A stretch of DNA of 64,000 nt from Heterocephalus glaber (lineage: Eukaryota > Chordata > Mammalia > Rodentia > Bathyergidae), in the NCBI RefSeq assembly GCF_000247695.1, contig NW_004624801.1:1987735-2051734 (forward strand), given 5' to 3'. A program made the translations under genes and the position numbers. Positions 44,953 to 57,496 of the stretch are shown piece by piece. Numbering within the stretch: the first letter of the stretch is position 1; each line of letters begins with the position of its first letter. The notes beneath the pieces are model-generated. The model was given only the letters and a program-made list of their open reading frames with translations, had not been told where the DNA came from and made no database searches.

Positions 44953-47869
44953 ATATTAGATAGAACATTCTTCTCCAAGGAACAAAGAAGGCAAGCAATA
45001 TGTCAGCACAGTATCAGGATGTCCCTACAAAAACTGAAGTCTTAAAGTCTTTAGGAAAAGGGGAATGGGGTCAATCCTTGAGGCATTCCTCATTATCCTC
45101 CTGTCCTTTACCCTAATAAAAGAAGGAAATGTTACCCAAAGCACAAGCAAGAAGATTTGTTACATTTTACATGCAACATGCATCTGTGCTCAACAGTATT
45201 AAAACAAGTTCCCTAGCAGCTCCACTTCCAATAGCCAATAAGATTGGAAGCCACCATCAACCTTTTGATAAGAAGGCACGGGAGAACCAGAAATGTGAGA
45301 AGAAGGCCTCCATCACACTCTTCAGGAGGGACTCAGAGACAGGCAACTTAGCATAGCCTCATGTTTGAGCTACCTGGAGGTCACCAATGGAACTTTGTGC
45401 ATGGATGGGCTGCCCTGCCTTGAAACACCAGGGATACCACAAAAATAGCTATGTTTTCCCCCATTTTGAAGAACACTCAGAGTTCCCCGGCTACCAGGCA
45501 ACAGAGATAACAGTCTACCTGGCTCTGCTTGGCTCCAAATCCCACTGTCTCCCATGTACTACACCGTGTCCAGCTTGTCCAAGGTAAAGGAGGTGAGTAA
45601 GTGTATAAGAAGTGGAATTGGAGATGGCAAAGTATCCCAGGCAATCTATTCACTGCTTGTACTGCTATTGTGTTTATGTATGTCATAGAGTTGTGAAGGA
45701 AAACCTCACCAGGTGACCTAAGAAGTCATTCAATGTGTCACTTATGGATCCCACCTCTATCTCAGTCCAGAAAAGTAGAGAGGTCGTAGAGTCTCTGTCT
45801 AGGCAAAATGCTGTGGGAGGAGGTGTTGTGTGGACAGGTTGCACTTGGCTTTTGTCTCATGAATTCACCCCTGGCTACCCCCTTTCATCAGACCTAGTGG
45901 AGCCTGTAAGCTTCAAGCATGCCTTAGGATGAAGGTACAATATTTAGAAAGTGGGAAACAGTGTAAAAGTGGATTCTGACCAGAAGAAATTCCTCAAAGC
46001 ATAGTATGTTCCCAAAAAAGGACTAGCAATTGGGAAGTCCAATAAAATGTGGGCAAATCCAGAGTTGGGGGGATCTAAATTTAAGGAGCTATCAAAATTT
46101 TTTGTTTTTTCCATTGCGCTTTACCTAGAGACAGTGAGGGGCCCATGAATCTAAGATTAATTTCACTCCTATCCAAAATTTTGTTTCTGGCTTTACCACA
46201 TCCTGGAGACACAGAAGCGTGAACTAATGGACATGGAATTACTTGCAATAATAGTTTCCAGAGCGATCACGTTACTTTTAGATTCTGAACATGGGTTTTG
46301 TTTCTGAAAGAAACTATATTATTGTTTGCTTCTAGTACTTGCTTTTTAAAAAATCCTCACCTGCAATTTTCTACATGGAATGCGGCAGCAGCAATAATTT
46401 TTCCTAAATAAAAAAAATCCAAAGGGCCATTAACAACCTATTGTGCATAAATTTAATAATAGACCTACAGTCCCTATGTTTCAGGGTGAAAAATAGAATC
46501 TCTTAGTTTGCAGACAATGGTGTTATTTCTTCAATTATCTTTTACTCTAACCACTAGTCATTTCTAACATTAAATAAATTAAACATTCTCTATGTAAGAT
46601 ATTTAGAAAATAGAAAGTATGTCATTATTCAAGTCTTACCACTGCTAACTCTTTAGTGTAATTATTTTCTGTCTGCATACACACACCTACAGATATACAC
46701 AAATGTATTTGTGTATTATTTTTTACTTAACATATCATGGTTTCATTTCTATTTTAACAAGTAACAAAAATCTATTATATAATCTCACATAAAAGAGCAA
46801 TTTGAACAAATTGCTGTCTGCTGTCTTAGCGGTTCTTTATGCAGGCTCCTAAGACGTAGCTTGCTGAGTTATAGTTATAGAACGTGTAAGAATGTTACTG
46901 CCAAAGCGAAGCAATTTGCACTGGAATGATATATGAAATAACTGGTTTCATAGCTGCCTTGCCAACATTGAGTGTTACCTGTTTTTCTAATCGCGTTTAT
47001 TTTCAGAGGTGAATATTCTTAGTTGCACTTCTTTACTGAAACTTTTCCCTTCATTTATGCACAGTTTGTCTCTTGAGCCATTACTCATGTTCCCATCAGT
47101 CACATTAAATTAGAGGGGACAGTGGCAGACTGCACGAGCATGAGTGAGGCAATGTTGCCGACTATTTTGCATTCTCGGGATCCGGTTATTCACTTGGTGA
47201 GCCCTCGGTGAGACTACTGAATGTTCACTATAAATCCTAGGAGGCAGATCAATATCATCAGGAAAGGGCATCATCCCAGCCACATGGGACAACAACCTTC
47301 CTTTGGTTGTGTGGCCTCCATCAGGACTGTTAACCTTTGACATCTGTGCTGCTGATGGGCACCTCTAGGGTGCTGGATGGAAAGCTCTGGAGATTCTTGA
47401 GTCACTTGTTCACTTTATTTTTAATCTTCAATGCCATTGCCTCTACACAGGCAGGACTTGCTCTTTACTTGTTTAGTGACTAAAGCACCATGATTCTGTC
47501 TTTTTACTCCACAGAGTCAAGTGGAGAGTCCAGTAATAGAGACAGACATATAAACCCCACAATAGCATGTGAGAAGGGCTGTTACAGATTGTGTGACTAC
47601 CAAAGAACAGGATGCAGCTCACACCATTGAGACTCATGTATAACAGGCAATATGATAATCAAGTTAAACTGTCAAGGATGAGAAAGCAATGCCTATGAAG
47701 CTAGAGTTGGGAAGGAGCTTCCAGGCACAAAGTACAGACCAGACAAGCACCTTGGTGTCTTTGAAGAGGCCTGTACTCTTTGGGTGACAGAACTATAAAA
47801 TTATAGAATGGAGGAAGATGAGACTGGAAAGAAGCAGGTGGAGATGATAATGAGGAGCCTTATTCTTCA
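44953..47869. other. No gene or repeat recognised
   Basis: 2.9 kb, the longest stretch without a recognised repeat. Frames are at most 77 codons. May contain diverged L2 at 47500-47860, not assignable by eye. Confidence 0.45.
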
Positions 47870-48281
47870 CTCTAGGGTGGTGGTCTTTAACCTTTTTTGG
47901 CACCAGGGACCAGTTTCCTGGAAGACAACTCTACCATAGATGGGGGAGAAAGGAGGGTCTCAGGATGATTCAAGTGCATTACATTTACCATTACATTGTG
48001 CACTACATTTGTATTATCATTGAATTAACTCCTCATAAGCAGTATGCAGTCATGCAACTTTGATCCTTCATGTGCACAGTGGCTATGGGAATCTAGTGCT
48101 GCCCCCATTCTGATAGGAGTCAGAGTTAGGGGGTGATGTGATCAAGGAAGAGCAGCTGTAAATGTAGATGCAGCTTCACCCACTGGCTCTCCACCTAACT
48201 CCTGCTGTGAGGCCTGGTTCCTAACAAGCCAAGGACAGGTACCAGTTGGTGGCCCAGGGGCTAGTGACCCCTGCTCTAGGG
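47870..48281 (+). mobile_element. hAT-type element with exact 8-bp TSD
   Basis: The element 47878-48273 (396 bp) is flanked by CTCTAGGG at 47870-47877 and 48274-48281. The left end TGGTGGTCTTTAACC and the right end GGCTAGTGACCCCTG are diverged inverted repeats. Interior text GGCACCAGGGACCAGTTTCC, TCCTGGAAGACAACTCTACC and GGCCTGGTTCCTAACAAGCC matches a common mammalian hAT MITE. No transposase. Confidence 0.88.
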
Positions 48282-48854
48282 CAGCCAGACTTTCCCTAAA
48301 GGTAACTGGAAACACTTAAAATACCTGGGCAACTGAAGTGCTGTTTAGCACCAGCCCGTAAGTTGTATGAGAGGGTAAGGTAATTACGTCTGGGAGTCAT
48401 AGACCTGAACAGGTAAAAGTGGGTTTCTTAACAAACAGGCAGGTAAATGAAATAACGAATAAATAAACTTGTAAGAGGTAGGTGGGTGAGCAGATGAGGC
48501 TTTGTTAAGAGGTGGATGTGTGGATACTGAAGGCAGTTTTAGACTTTGCATTTACTTTCAAGTCTTAAGAAAAGGCACCTTAACCTACTAGTGTCACATG
48601 GGACCAATGTATTCAAACCAGTAAGAATAATGACAGCTAACAAGAAAAATCTAAGGTACCAATTTGTTAATGATGCTGAGAACTGGATGGTGAGATTTCA
48701 GCGATTTTAACTTTCTATTTCTTATCTTGCATATTGTTACACATTTTCAATCATTTTGCAGTGATTTTTAGTACCAAAAATGAAAATTCTATATAATTAC
48801 AAATAAAGAGGATGATAATAATGATAACAATGTTTAGACTGTACCGGTAAGTTT
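48282..48854. other. No gene or repeat recognised
   Basis: Nothing identified. Confidence 0.5.
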
Positions 48855-48995
48855 TACATAGTACTCAGGGTTTCATGTGTGTCTCTGATCCTCACAACAG
48901 TCCTGTGAGGTACCAGTTACCCTCAGAGAAATCAAAGAACTTATCCAAGCAGACTAGTGCAATAGGTTACAAAACAGTCCAATTTGACACTCCTC
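48855..48995 (-). mobile_element. MIR, reverse orientation
   Basis: GATCCTCACAACAGTCCTGT, GAGGTACCAGTTACCCTCAG and AAGAACTTATCCAAGCAG. Clear reverse MIR core. Confidence 0.78.
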
Positions 48996-49405
48996 CCCAT
49001 ATACCCTTTGTGAGGTGACTTTGGAGTGCCCCTGTTGACGTCATTAACTGGGAGGCCACTATTAGGCGAGGAAGGCTTCACCCCCCTGGGTTCTGACGTG
49101 AGCAAACAAACTCAACTCAGTGTCAACAGTAAAAGGAAACTTAAGCTTTCACCAATCAGAAACTGTGAAGACTTTTATCTGGGAGGATATAAATGAGGCT
49201 ACTGCTCTGCTTTAATGAAATATTGACTTTGTCTTTCTTTGTTTTACATTTGCTCTACAAAACCTTCATAAAGCCCTCTCCTCTAGTCCCTTTGGTGAAG
49301 TCCCCAAAACGCTAGTGGTTTGGAGATACCCAATTCATGTATTGTTGTCCATTCAAAGGAACTCTTTGACACTTTCATTCACTAAAGTTTATCTTTTAAC
49401 ATAGA
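48996..49405 (+). mobile_element. LTR-like repeat (ERVL-type?)
   Basis: AAGCTTTCACCAATCAGAAA, then GGATATAAATGAGGC as a TATA-like motif and CTTCATAAAGCCC as a possible poly(A) signal, ending before GGAACTCTTTGACAC. The order suggests an old LTR. Ends not defined. Confidence 0.45.
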
Positions 49406-49429
49406 TATTCTGTAGAAGCAGAATCCATT

Positions 49430-49885
49430 TCCTCATCCCTTGACTCTGAGCTTGACTGTTTTTATTGTTTTGTTTTGTTTTGTTTTGTTAGATAAATGAA
49501 TGAGTTGGCAGTCCAGAGCTCAAACTTGGAAATGCTCTGCACCCTTCTCCTCCACAGACCAGAACCTCCATCAACAAGGCCAAGCCAGAAGTTTGGATGA
49601 TGACTCATAGTGGCCTAGCCAAATCCATCACAGAAGCCAAAGCCAGCCAACTGTTGAACATCAGACAGGAGAGGGAGGCCACCTGGACTTCAAAGCAATG
49701 ATAGACTGAGCAAGCCTAGTTTGACCCTGGCTGACCCTCAAAGCAATGGTAGACTCCTACGAAAGCCCAACCAAGATCAGATGAACTAGCCCAAGCCACC
49801 AAAACTTCCCAGGTAACCCATGGAAAATGATTGTTGTTTGAAGTCACTTAAGCTGGTCCATTTTGTTATATACCAGTAGCTAACT
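49430..49885 (+). mobile_element. Old MaLR/LTR-type repeat
   Basis: The 3' end TGTTTGAAGTCACTTAAGC, TTTTGTTATATACCAGTAGC and TAACTGATACAA matches the end phrase of old mammalian LTR repeats. A TTTTG pentamer run lies at 49468-49488. Reverse text at 55495-55930 may be related. Confidence 0.5.
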
Positions 49886-49987
49886 GATACAATATAAAGT
49901 GCAAGAACAGAGATGTGCACCCATATCAGCTTTGTCTATTTTATCTGGCTTTATAATGACACATCTATAGGCTTAAAAAAAAAGTAT

Positions 49988-50305
49988 AATAGTTCCTCTG
50001 TGTGTATGAAGGTTTGGCTCATGGAACCCTCTACAGATACAAAATAGGAGGAGGTTCAAGTTCCTTGTAGAAAATGACATAGTATTTGTGTATAACATAC
50101 ACACATCCTCTGTACACTTTAAATCACCTCTAGATTACTTATAATGCCTAATATAATTTAAATGTTATATAAATATTGTCATATTGTGTTGTTTAGGGAA
50201 CAATGTCAAGGAAAAAGTTTGTACAAATACATCTATTTTTCTAAATATTTTCCATCCACGATTGGGTGCATCCATGGATGCCAATCCCACAGTTACAGTG
50301 GACTG
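49988..50305 (+). mobile_element. MER2-like Tc1/mariner MITE, second copy
   Basis: AAATGACATAGTATTTGTGT, AACATACACACATCCTCTGT, AAATCACCTCTAGATTACTT, ATAATGCCTAATATAATTTA and the right end ATCCCACAGTTACAGTGGAC. Same order and orientation as 9859-10181. Confidence 0.75.
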
Positions 50306-50774
50306 ATGATATTATTATACCAATTTAGAAGTAAAACAAATAAACAAAACAAAACCCAGCCTGAGATGGAGGTGGTGCACATGCCTGGGATGGAGCACGG
50401 AATCAGACACTCGGCCTGCAAGCTCAGCCTGACCTCACCACCAGACCATGAAATCTAGATTCTGACCCAGAATTATTTAATCCAGCTGTGAGCCTTAAGA
50501 AGCCACTTCACATGCTGGCTTTCTAGTTTAAAATATCAATTCTCTTCCTACTGCATTTCAAATACTGCTGGTAGAACCACAATTCATCCTTGTCCCCACA
50601 AAGAGGAAAGAAGCTGTTGGCCCCCTAAAGAGTGTAACTTTCAGGAGGGTAGGCCCTTGAATGTTTTCCTCACCACTAGATCCTGGGGCTCACATGAGGA
50701 CTCGAACACGAAACAAGGACTTGGCGGTTTGAAGCAACTCTGTCCTAAACCCATAAAAATCTTCATTTAGTCTT
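50306..50774. other. No gene or repeat recognised
   Basis: Nothing identified. Confidence 0.5.
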
Positions 50775-50930
50775 CATGCAATATCTCCTTTCTTACAAAT
50801 GTTCTCATTTTACAAACCATTAAGATGCAAGATTTTATGTACTTTTTCTAAAGTAACTAGAGAAATAAGTAGTAGAGCCAAGTTTTGAATCCAGTATTGC
50901 TGGGATCAGAATGAGTGTACTTTTTCTAAC
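50775..50930 (-). mobile_element. MIR, reverse orientation
   Basis: TCTCATTTTACAAACCATTA, TTTCTAAAGTAACTAGAGAA and AGCCAAGTTTTGAATCCAG. Confidence 0.68.
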
Positions 50931-53333
50931 TGTCCTTTCCTATTCCAGGGTACCAGATATGCCAGATAACTCCTGGAGTCAGATTTCTATACAAGTGGCC
51001 CCCTGCAGCTTCCCCTACCAGTAAGTGAAAATGAGGAAACAGACTTCAACGGAAACAGAATTTACCGATTAGGTATTACTTTAAAGGATACTTTCAGATT
51101 GTTAAATCTTTAAACTACCAGGTTATGTTACACATTCCGATGGAATTTCTATAGAGAAACAATTCCGCAAGTAGTGCAGCCTCTATGATCACACCCTGAA
51201 TTCTGTGATCATTTCTTATCATGGCCCCTGGATGTAGGGGCCAGATATTTCCCATTTTGCCTCCTGATTTACTCTTCATTCAGGCCTTTCCTAACATAGC
51301 GTGAACACAAAGGTCAATTTCCTGCAGTCGGTTTGAAAAAGGCCAACTCTCAATTAACTTTGCAAAAGAGGTCAGAGGTGATGTGGAGAAATAAAACCCA
51401 CAAGTAATGCAAAACACTCACTTCAGCTCCTGAGTCCTAATAGCCCCTGCTTCCCAGCGCTGACCAGGACTGCTCACAGGTAGTGAATCAGACAAAGTTT
51501 CAATCTGTTGCTCAGAATTGCATCATTTCTGCAACCCACCACGAGTAAACAACAGATCAACAAGGGAAAAGATGCAAGACTAACAGCCAGATGGAGAACG
51601 CAAACACACAGAGAAATACACCAGCACAACATGCAAGCTGAATACTATGAAAGTCATCATTATATAGAATTCATAGATTCTTTCCTCCTACCTCAAATAA
51701 ACATGCACATTTTCCACTAATCTTTAATTGCCCTCCCACCCCTACAGATGAACCCCTATTGCATGGGACAAGCAGAGACTCTGCTGACTGTTGAAAAGAT
51801 GTTCCACCCTCCTGCACTCCCTTAAATTTAAACCAGACAGGCCTCGGCAGAGGAAGGGCTCACTGTGGTCCACCAAAACGAAATCCTGAGTACTTACTGA
51901 GCCCCAAACTGTTCATATGAGGCAAACCCAAAGGTTTTTCCTTATGCCACACTCTCTAGAGAACGGTTCTTTCAACCTTCTTGAGTGAGGGACATGAATC
52001 GTGGGGCAGAAGGGGAGATGAGAAGTCCGTAAAAGGCACTGTTCCCCATAATCAGAACCATATTTGGTCTACTTGGTCTTACCTCCCGACTCCCTCTGAG
52101 ATGCTATAAACATTGGCAGACAATGCACATAATTAGGGTCAAATACATTCTTATAAAATATTTGTTTCCATCTGCTAGTTATTTCAGCAAACATTAGATT
52201 TCCTGTAGTCAGTCTTGGGAAGAACAGGGGGATCCCTAGTCTCCAGGGAGAAGCAGCTCAGGGTGTGACACAGGGATGCTGCTGACTATGCAGCCTGGAC
52301 CAGCCAACGGTGACAGATGCTAGCGTATGTTTTCCAGCCTTCATTGTCCAGAAGCTGCTAGGTACAGCAGCAGCAAGATCAAACTCTACCTTTTAAACTA
52401 TAAAGAAATATTGAGAGACTGTGAGCATTGTTGTCTTTCAATACCAAAGGGGAAGTGTGCAAAAGCAAGTAAGAGTGTTCTGGCACCAGAATAATTTCTC
52501 CATTACCTCAATTAGTTCCAATGATGTGGAAAACTTCTGTCTGGAGAAATCAAACTAAAGGTAAAATCACTGAAGCACCAGTGGTGGCGGCAGTAGGTGT
52601 TGATACAGGCATTAGTCAGCAATACTGATGGCAGTGAAGTCACTCAATCGCCCTGTCGCTGGAACCGGGGCAGAGAAATAAACTCATTAGATCACCCCCT
52701 TTAGTGAAGCATGTGGTTTTCAATGTGGCACCAGTACAACCTGGCACCCACCAAAAGATTTAGCTGTCTGCCCATGTAAGACACAATTTACTAAGGTGTC
52801 TGGGAAAGAGATCTGGGTAAGGGCCATTTTTATTTTCTTCAGAAACATAAATAACTCTTCCTTCTTTAGAGCCACATTTGCCATTAGTTCTGAGATGTCA
52901 GGCTTCCTTTCAGGCAGCAATGACTTCTGTGTGGCTGTAGACCACAGGATCCAGACAATAAGAAGGGGAACATTATCAGAAAAACTTGGGCTCAACGCAG
53001 AGAAAGAATTCTGATACCTGAAGCCGGCCTTGCACATAACTGCACCCACAAGCGATGGATATTAAATCTCTCACAGAGTGTTGATAAAAGGCTGGTCATA
53101 CCCTACTGGGGACAGATGGAAGACTTTTGCATTAAATAGGTCACTCAATGATCCATAAATCCTCTTCTCGAGTTCAAATCCAGTTCACAGAAGACAACAT
53201 AGAAGTTTCCCCCGCCATGTTGTTATTCACATATTCCCTGCCTGTGTTTCCTATAGATCCATTAAAACAAAAATGAAAGACAAAAACCAAAAATCATTCT
53301 ATAAACTCTCCAAAGATGTTTTCCACTCTCTGA
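50931..53333. other. No gene or repeat recognised
   Basis: 2.4 kb without recognised repeat. A 109-codon minus frame (52720-53049) overlaps a 72-codon plus frame; neither has a known motif. Confidence 0.45.
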
Positions 53334-53427
53334 TTTTTTTTTTTTTTTTTTTTTGGTACCGGAGATCAAACTCTGGTCCTTGCGCTTACGCAGCAGGCAG
53401 CAAAACCACTGAGCTAAATCCCCGGCC
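53334..53427 (-). mobile_element. ID SINE, near full length
   Basis: T tract of about 20, then GGTACCGGAGATCAAACTCT, CTTGCGCTTACGCAGCAGGC and ACCACTGAGCTAAATCCCCG. Flanks CTCTGAT and CTCTAAT suggest a short TSD. Confidence 0.95.
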
Positions 53428-53591
53428 CTCTAATGTTCTATTAATGTAACATGTACTCCTTCATGTTTAGAAGTATTGGAAGAAAACAAAAATGCCCTAT
53501 GTTGGCCAACTTGCCTTATAGTATATTTATCTCTCCTAATTTAACTGCAACCTTAAGTACTTACTTTGATATAAAGGTTGATAAGCACCAT

Positions 53592-53660
53592 ATATAGATG
53601 GATAGGAGGATGGATAGATGGATGGACAGATGGATGGATGGGTGGGTGGGTGGGTAGATC
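53592..53660. repeat. (GGAT)n/(GGGT)n tetranucleotide repeat
   Basis: Degenerate GATG and GGTG units. They encode the Trp/Gly/Asp-rich run of an 83-codon plus frame, which is not a gene. Confidence 0.93.
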
Positions 53661-53704
53661 AATCTTTGATAGATATACCCTTCTTTTAAGGTCAGTAACT
53701 CCAA

Positions 53705-53864
53705 AAAACCCTCTGGCATTACACTCATGTTATAAAACTGAGGAAATTGTGTTTCAGAGAGGTTTGAGTGACTTTTACCAAGTTACACAGCTGAAAAATA
53801 GCAGAGAGACTGAGGTCCAGAATGAATAGACTCTCAGGTCTGTCAGCTCCACTGTACTGCCTCC
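53705..53864 (-). mobile_element. MIR, reverse orientation
   Basis: ACTGAGGAAATTGTGTTTCA, GAGAGGTTTGAGTGACTTTT and ACCAAGTTACACAGCTGAAA, then ACTGTACTGCCTCC at the 5' end of the element. Confidence 0.88.
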
Positions 53865-55277
53865 GTAAGTATAAATCACTGCACGATTTACCCTGCCTTT
53901 GAAAACATAAATACCATTCCAAATTCAAAGAGGCATAGGGATCCCTGTTGTTATATACCATAGTATAGGGAAGGTAGCTAATAAATGGCTGAGTGAGGGG
54001 AGAGTTTTGAATGCTTCCTCAAAGTGATTTTCCCCCTTCTCACGTGATGTAGTGTATGCCACTGTCACATGCTGACGAAGCTGAGCTTCACAGGAAGCCT
54101 TTGCCAGCTGGCTTCCGCACACTCCAGGTTCATTAGAAGCATAGTTAATGAGGGTCGGAGCCCCCTGGGCTAAAGGAGCCAAATTCAGCATGATTCCTAA
54201 GTAGGAAATTGATACTTAGAAGCAATCTTTTCTTCTTCTAGGTATGAAATGTTATTTGCTAGATAAGAGTGATGAGGGTATCAGTCTTCCACATGGGAAT
54301 TTCAACAACATGGAGACATTTTTGAAAATGTCACTTGAATTTTCCAATTCCTAAAAAAGACATTGGCTTTTACAGCTTCACATACAGTAGGGTCCCATGA
54401 AAGGATGAATCAAAGTTAGAAAAAGACCCTCATCCATAACTTTTCTCTGATCCTGAACTTTATGTGAGTTTGTTTGTGTGTTTATCTAGTCTCTATGATG
54501 CCCACCATCTTTCAGATTACAAGTGCAAAACTTTATGTCTGAGAACAATAATTAAGTAAACATTTTATTGTGCATTACCACATAGACAATTCATATGACG
54601 CATTAAGGAGGCACTACTTTTCAGTTTCCAGATTAAAATTTTGTTTATCTGCATCAGTGTTGGAACAGGGATTACAAAAATAAACAAGTTAAGGAGAAAC
54701 AGAAAAAGGCCATAGTAGGCATTCATCTCCATATTCTCCTCTGCTGGCTGTCTCCCTATAAGACATCACAGTGACTTTTATTACAGATCTTTCAGGGTCT
54801 ATGCATTTCTTCTGTTGGTCTCATCATCCCCAGAAGTTGTCCGATATAAAAGTGATAATTTGAAACATGAAGGAGAGATGATAATCACAAATGTGAAAAC
54901 ATTGCAGAGTAATTCTGGGAGTCTAAAAGTATTATTTGATTTTTTTAAAGTGTCTCTATCATTACTCAATTCTTTCTCTGCTTCTCTTATTCCCTTTTTT
55001 TTATACTTTGCCCAAGGCATCATTTAGTGTTCCAAAATATTAGACTATTATAGGTATTCAGAAGCCCCAGGAGAAATGGAATACATTTACAGACCCATAA
55101 ACATCTAAATTAGGGCTATAAATGGGAAATATAGTCTACAGTTGGAGAGTGCCCAATACATAATATGTTGTGGCATAGAAGAAACTTCCTTTTTGGTGGC
55201 TGGAAAATCTATTTGCTCTAAGTATTCAATTTTAAAATGGATAATAAAAATAAATAATAGGCATGCTTATGCTTAAA
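53865..55277. other. No gene or repeat recognised
   Basis: 1.4 kb. The segment 54050-54200 is somewhat GC-rich and repeat-free. Confidence 0.45.
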
Positions 55278-55440
55278 CTGCACCTTTCATGGGAGATCTC
55301 AAAGAGTTTTTCAACTGTTAATTTATGACCCCTGGGGAAAGGTAGGTGGCAAATAATATCTTTCTTCTTCAAATGGAGAAGCAGACCAAGAAAGTCCCAG
55401 CTGCCTTATCCAAGGACACAAGTCAAGCTCTAGCATCATG
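55278..55440 (-). mobile_element. MIR3/MIR-type SINE, reverse
   Basis: CTGCACCTTTCATGGGAGAT, CTCAAAGAGTTTTTCAACTG, AATGGAGAAGCAGACCAAGA and ATCCAAGGACACAAGTCAAG follow the MIR3 order. Confidence 0.65.
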
Positions 55441-55494
55441 CAAACAATAGAAGAATTATTTGCCCACAAAACCTAAGAGGTGCACCAACGTGGA

Positions 55495-55930
55495 TTGTGC
55501 AGTTTCATTAGTCTGTCGATTGTGTATTCTTGCAAAACAAATGACTACAAATCTCAGTGACATACTTTGGTAAGTACTTATTCTTGTTCATGCATCTCCC
55601 CATGGCCTGGAAGTTGACTAGACCAAGCTCATGGCTGAGTTGGACTGGGCAGCCTAAGATTTAGATTGAGTCTGGATATGCTTGATGTGTTGTTCAGTCT
55701 CCCAGGAAGAAGGGTATTGCCCAAGTATGGTCACCTCGTGGCACTGGTAGAGAGAAATAGAAGAAACTCCAGCTATGCGAGTGAATCTTGTTGCCTGTAT
55801 AAATTCTATTTGCCAAACCAAGATAGTGACTGAGTCCAGATGGAGGGGTACAGAAGTTCATTCTACTTTCCAAGATGCCAAACAGTCACATGAGCATCCT
55901 TTATATCATTTCCTTAAAAATGCACTCTTC
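55495..55930 (-). mobile_element. Old LTR/MaLR-type repeat, reverse
   Basis: GCAAAACAAATGACTACAAA, then CATGGCTGAGTTGGACTGGG and CCAAGATAGTGACTGAGTCC follow a reversed old mammalian repeat with CAAACTTAGTGGC and GCTTAGCTGGG phrases. Boundaries uncertain. Confidence 0.45.
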
Positions 55931-56249
55931 CCATGGAGCTAAGAGAAGAAAATTGCTATTTTTAGATAGTAATCTAATTTACCATAATCAGAAGCTTATC
56001 AGTATTATTTCAGATATTTTTTATATGTGCTGATCTTTATAACAGTGGCTACTACATGTGTTCTTGTAACTTCCATTTAACCACTGATTTGATCCTGGCT
56101 TTGAAAGTAATCTCTGGGAATTAGTGTATTACTCACAAGTATTAGTTAATTACTGCATTATTCAGTTCCCCTTTTTTTTCCTGTAAATCAATCCTTCACG
56201 TGATTTGCCTTTAGAGGTCAGAAATCAGATCTATCCAAGACCTGTGTAG

Positions 56250-56278
56250 TAGCAGTAGTAGTAGTAGTAATATAATAA
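56250..56278. repeat. (TAG)n trinucleotide repeat
   Basis: About six TAG units followed by TAATATAATAATG. Confidence 0.85.
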
Positions 56279-56281
56279 TGG

Positions 56282-56475
56282 TAGGCATTGTTTATTGAAT
56301 ACTTACTATGTGCTGGACATGTACTAAGCTCTTGAAAGATACTACCTTCCTTGGTTTTCTTTAATCCTCAGAAAGTATAATCCCTCTCTCACAGGTTCTT
56401 CATGGTCACACAGAAGTTAGTAACTTCACTGGGATTTAGTCTGTGTATATCTGACTCCCAAATTCCAAACTTGAG
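56282..56475 (-). mobile_element. MIR-type repeat, reverse
   Basis: TTGAATACTTACTATGTGCT, GGACATGTACTAAGCTCTTG, TTTAATCCTCAGAAAGTATA and TGGTCACACAGAAGTTAGTA. Clear order. Confidence 0.8.
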
Positions 56476-56554
56476 ACCCCCACAGTGCATTGAGATGAGG
56501 ACTAAGATGGATACAGTCTGAAGTGACAGTCAGGAGAACAAAACTATTACTTGT

Positions 56555-56641
56555 AAGAGAAGAAGGAGAAGAAGAAGGAGGAGGAGAAGGAGCAGGAGGA
56601 GGAAGAGGAAGAGGAGGAAGAGGAAGGAGAGGAGGAAGAAA
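56555..56641. repeat. 87-bp polypurine tract
   Basis: Only A and G on the plus strand except one C at 56593; GAA, GGA and GAG units. Confidence 0.97.
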
Positions 56642-56644
56642 CAG

Positions 56645-56790
56645 GCATACCTGGTTCCAACTACCGGGCTGGTCACCATCTTCTATGTGATCATGGGAAG
56701 AGTATCTCCATTTACTGACTTATATTTCCTATCTGTAAGATGGGAACGATACCATCTATGAAATTTAAATAAGATAGCATATATCTCTTG
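56645..56790 (+). mobile_element. Probable MIR
   Basis: CTATGTGATCATGGGAAGAG, TTTCCTATCTGTAAGATGGG and AACGATACCATCTATGAAAT match the MIR core and 3' part. Confidence 0.72.
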
Positions 56791-57221
56791 TCTTATAGCC
56801 CTTTGATATGAAATCAAAGAACCAAAGTGATTTAAGAGAAAATTTCCTAAAAGGCACATAATTCTATAAATTTAGATGAAACTGTATGTGGTACATTCAT
56901 GTAAACAACATACACTTAGGAGTCTATTCCCAGCCACTCTTCAGTTCCTGAGAGTTCCAAGGAACCAGGAAAGCTTGACACCCTTAAAAGGTTCAGTGGA
57001 ATATCTTTAGCACAATGGTGTTACTGTGGATGGAATGGTGTTATCTAACACTTCTACCTCCACAAAGCTCGGATAACCCACAATCTCCAGGATGCCACCT
57101 GAGGACTCTTGCTGGTTTGTAGCAACCTAGTGTGAACTCACAATCCTCCCAAAGTCACTTCAGGGTCTCTCTATACCCTTCCCACTCTACTCAATTTGAA
57201 AAATCAATGAGAATGAGGCAT

Positions 57222-57258
57222 CCTCTCTCTCTCTGTCTCTCTCTCTCCTCTCTCTCTT
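57222..57258. repeat. (CT)n microsatellite
   Basis: CT units with two interruptions (TGTC, CCTC). Confidence 0.92.
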
Positions 57259-57432
57259 TGCAGCAGTGTGATATAAGACACCTCATTAAATGCAGTTGGC
57301 ATTGTCTTGGTTTTCAGCAACAATGATGTGAGCCAAGCTGCCTGCATGGCAAGTCCTCAGGGTGGCCTGGGTTACAGAGGGCCAGAAGGCAAACTGGCTG
57401 TCCCTCCCGGCTGTCCCTCACAGTGCTTTGAA

Positions 57433-57436
<4 letters not shown>

Positions 57437-57493
<57 letters not shown>
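57437..57493. repeat. Pure (CT)n microsatellite, 57 bp
   Basis: Uninterrupted CT alternation. It ends in CTCAG, which looks like a splice acceptor by chance. Confidence 0.97.
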
Positions 57494-57496
<3 letters not shown>

